NCBI GenBank assembly: GCA_023212695.1
Contig: JALCCG010000013.1
Location: 1 to 64,000, forward strand
Length of the DNA stretch: 64,000 nucleotides
DNA from: Sporisorium sorghi
Taxonomy: Eukaryota; Basidiomycota; Ustilaginomycetes; Ustilaginales; Ustilaginaceae
Direction of reading: 5' to 3'
The notes below the pieces were generated by a model, which was not told where the DNA came from, ran no database searches, and worked only from the letters and a program-made list of their open reading frames with translations. Made by a program: the position numbers and the translations under genes. Of the stretch, positions 63,275-64,000 are shown in pieces; positions within the stretch are counted from its first letter, which is position 1, and every line of letters starts with the position of its first letter.

Positions 63275-64000
63275 TTAAAATTTAATTTTGATTTGGAACA
63301 AGCCTGCTTTGCGCATCGCTGAGTAGATAATGACGACTAATGGACCGATAAAAAATCCGATGACGCCAACCAGCTTAAATCCGACATACATGCTGACCAG
63401 AGCAGGTAATGCGCCTATACCAACAGCATCACCGATGACCTTCGGTTCCAATACACGGCGGATCACCGTAATCAGAATGAACAGGAAGATCAAGCCGAGC
63501 CCTGTGAAAACATCACCTGTTGCAAGCAGATACACCGACCATGGCACCAATACGGACCCTACGCCCAGAATCGGAAGAATGTCGACAATCGTAACAAGCA
63601 GAGCGATTGCCAGCGGGTAGTTAATCCCTAATATCAGCAAGCCCAGCAGTGTGATCACATATGTAAACAGACTGAGTATCAGCTGTGCCCGTAAAAATCC
63701 GAAAATTGATTTTTTCAGGCTGAGCAGCACTTCATTCACCTGCGACTGCGATGTCTCATCAAACAGGGAGAGCACTCTTTCTCGCATCGTATCCAGACTG
63801 AAGGCAAATAAGTACACGGCCACGCAGAACACGATGAAGGTTACAAACAGGTTAGGCAATGTTTTGGCAAAGGACAGGAATGTCGATGATACCGAATTGA
63901 CAAGCGACTGCACATAGGAAGAAATATTCGACATAAACTCGGTCAGACTGTCTGCAAGTCCCGGCGAAATGCCGTTCAGCATGTCTTGAGCTTGTATAAT
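63275..64000 (-). CDS. AI-2E-family transporter, 5' end beyond window
   Basis: The C-terminal ~240 codons of an AI-2E-family membrane protein; the frame is open to base 64000, so the first membrane hairpin lies outside. Visible motifs: LKKSIFGFLRAQLILS, ILPILGVGSVLVPWS, RRVLEPKVIGDAVGIGALPALVS and GVIGFFIGPLVVI. The family includes exporters of varied small solutes and Na+/H+ antiporters; substrate unknown. It is a paralogue of the broken gene at 37.3-38.4 kb. Confidence 0.9.
   Translation of the reverse strand: MIQAQDMLNGISPGLADSLTEFMSNISSYVQSLVNSVSSTFLSFAKTLPNLFVTFIVFCVAVYLFAFSLDTMRERVLSLFDETSQSQVNEVLLSLKKSIFGFLRAQLILSLFTYVITLLGLLILGINYPLAIALLVTIVDILPILGVGSVLVPWSVYLLATGDVFTGLGLIFLFILITVIRRVLEPKVIGDAVGIGALPALVSMYVGFKLVGVIGFFIGPLVVIIYSAMRKAGLFQIKIKF

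Overview
The window comes from a spore-forming, low-to-mid GC Gram-positive bacterium, almost certainly Paenibacillus. The evidence is AGGAGG-type ribosome sites, an alpha/beta-type SASP, CotJABC, YtrHI, YheAB and YheC/YheD proteins, a YesMN-type two-component pair with a LipO-like binding protein, and Bacillales synteny blocks (polA-mutM-ytaF-coaE; citZ-icd-mdh; fxsA-thioesterase-pyk-accDA-dnaE-ytrHI-ytpI-ytoI).

Layout. 1-3.7 kb: YesM-like kinase, YesN-like regulator and sugar-binding lipoprotein (+). 4.4-8.3 kb: three minus-strand enzymes (zinc dehydrogenase, aldo/keto reductase, COG3618 lactonase) divergent from an AraC regulator; they fit the three steps L-galactose to lactone to L-galactonate to D-tagaturonate. 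8.3-10.7 kb: a MarR regulator and a QorB-like NAD(P)-binding protein, each preceded by the same palindrome, then an LD-carboxypeptidase. 10.9-14.6 kb: a decayed zone with a frameshifted SLH protein fused to half an SRPBCC gene, a broken membrane-protein gene, and excisionase and integrase remnants beside tRNA-Ala(GGC). 14.8-21.4 kb: nrdR, SASP, and the polA-mutM-ytaF-coaE-transglycosylase operon. 21.5-30 kb: pstSCAB-phoU with a Pho box, a soluble CBS-MCP protein, and a PhoR/PhoP pair with the kinase gene first. 30-37 kb: BASS-family transporter, a beta/gamma-crystallin-like protein, a stress SDR, mdh, icd and citZ. 37-48 kb: an AI-2E-family gene broken by one frameshift, then fatty-acid, glycolysis and replication genes. 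47.9-51 kb: sporulation ytrHI, ytpI and ytoI.

51-64 kb is spore-oriented. YheA/YheB diverge from a tight operon of five ATP-grasp proteins of the YheC/YheD coat-associated family with an embedded GNAT acetyltransferase, preceded by a good sigma-K-like promoter. Next come a HAD phosphatase, two proteins of unknown function, cotJABC and a second AI-2E-family gene cut by the window edge. The five-ligase/GNAT operon is the best candidate for an undescribed system: I infer a multi-step ligation pathway acting in the mother cell or on the coat, with unknown substrates.

All family assignments were made by reading the sequence; no database search was run.
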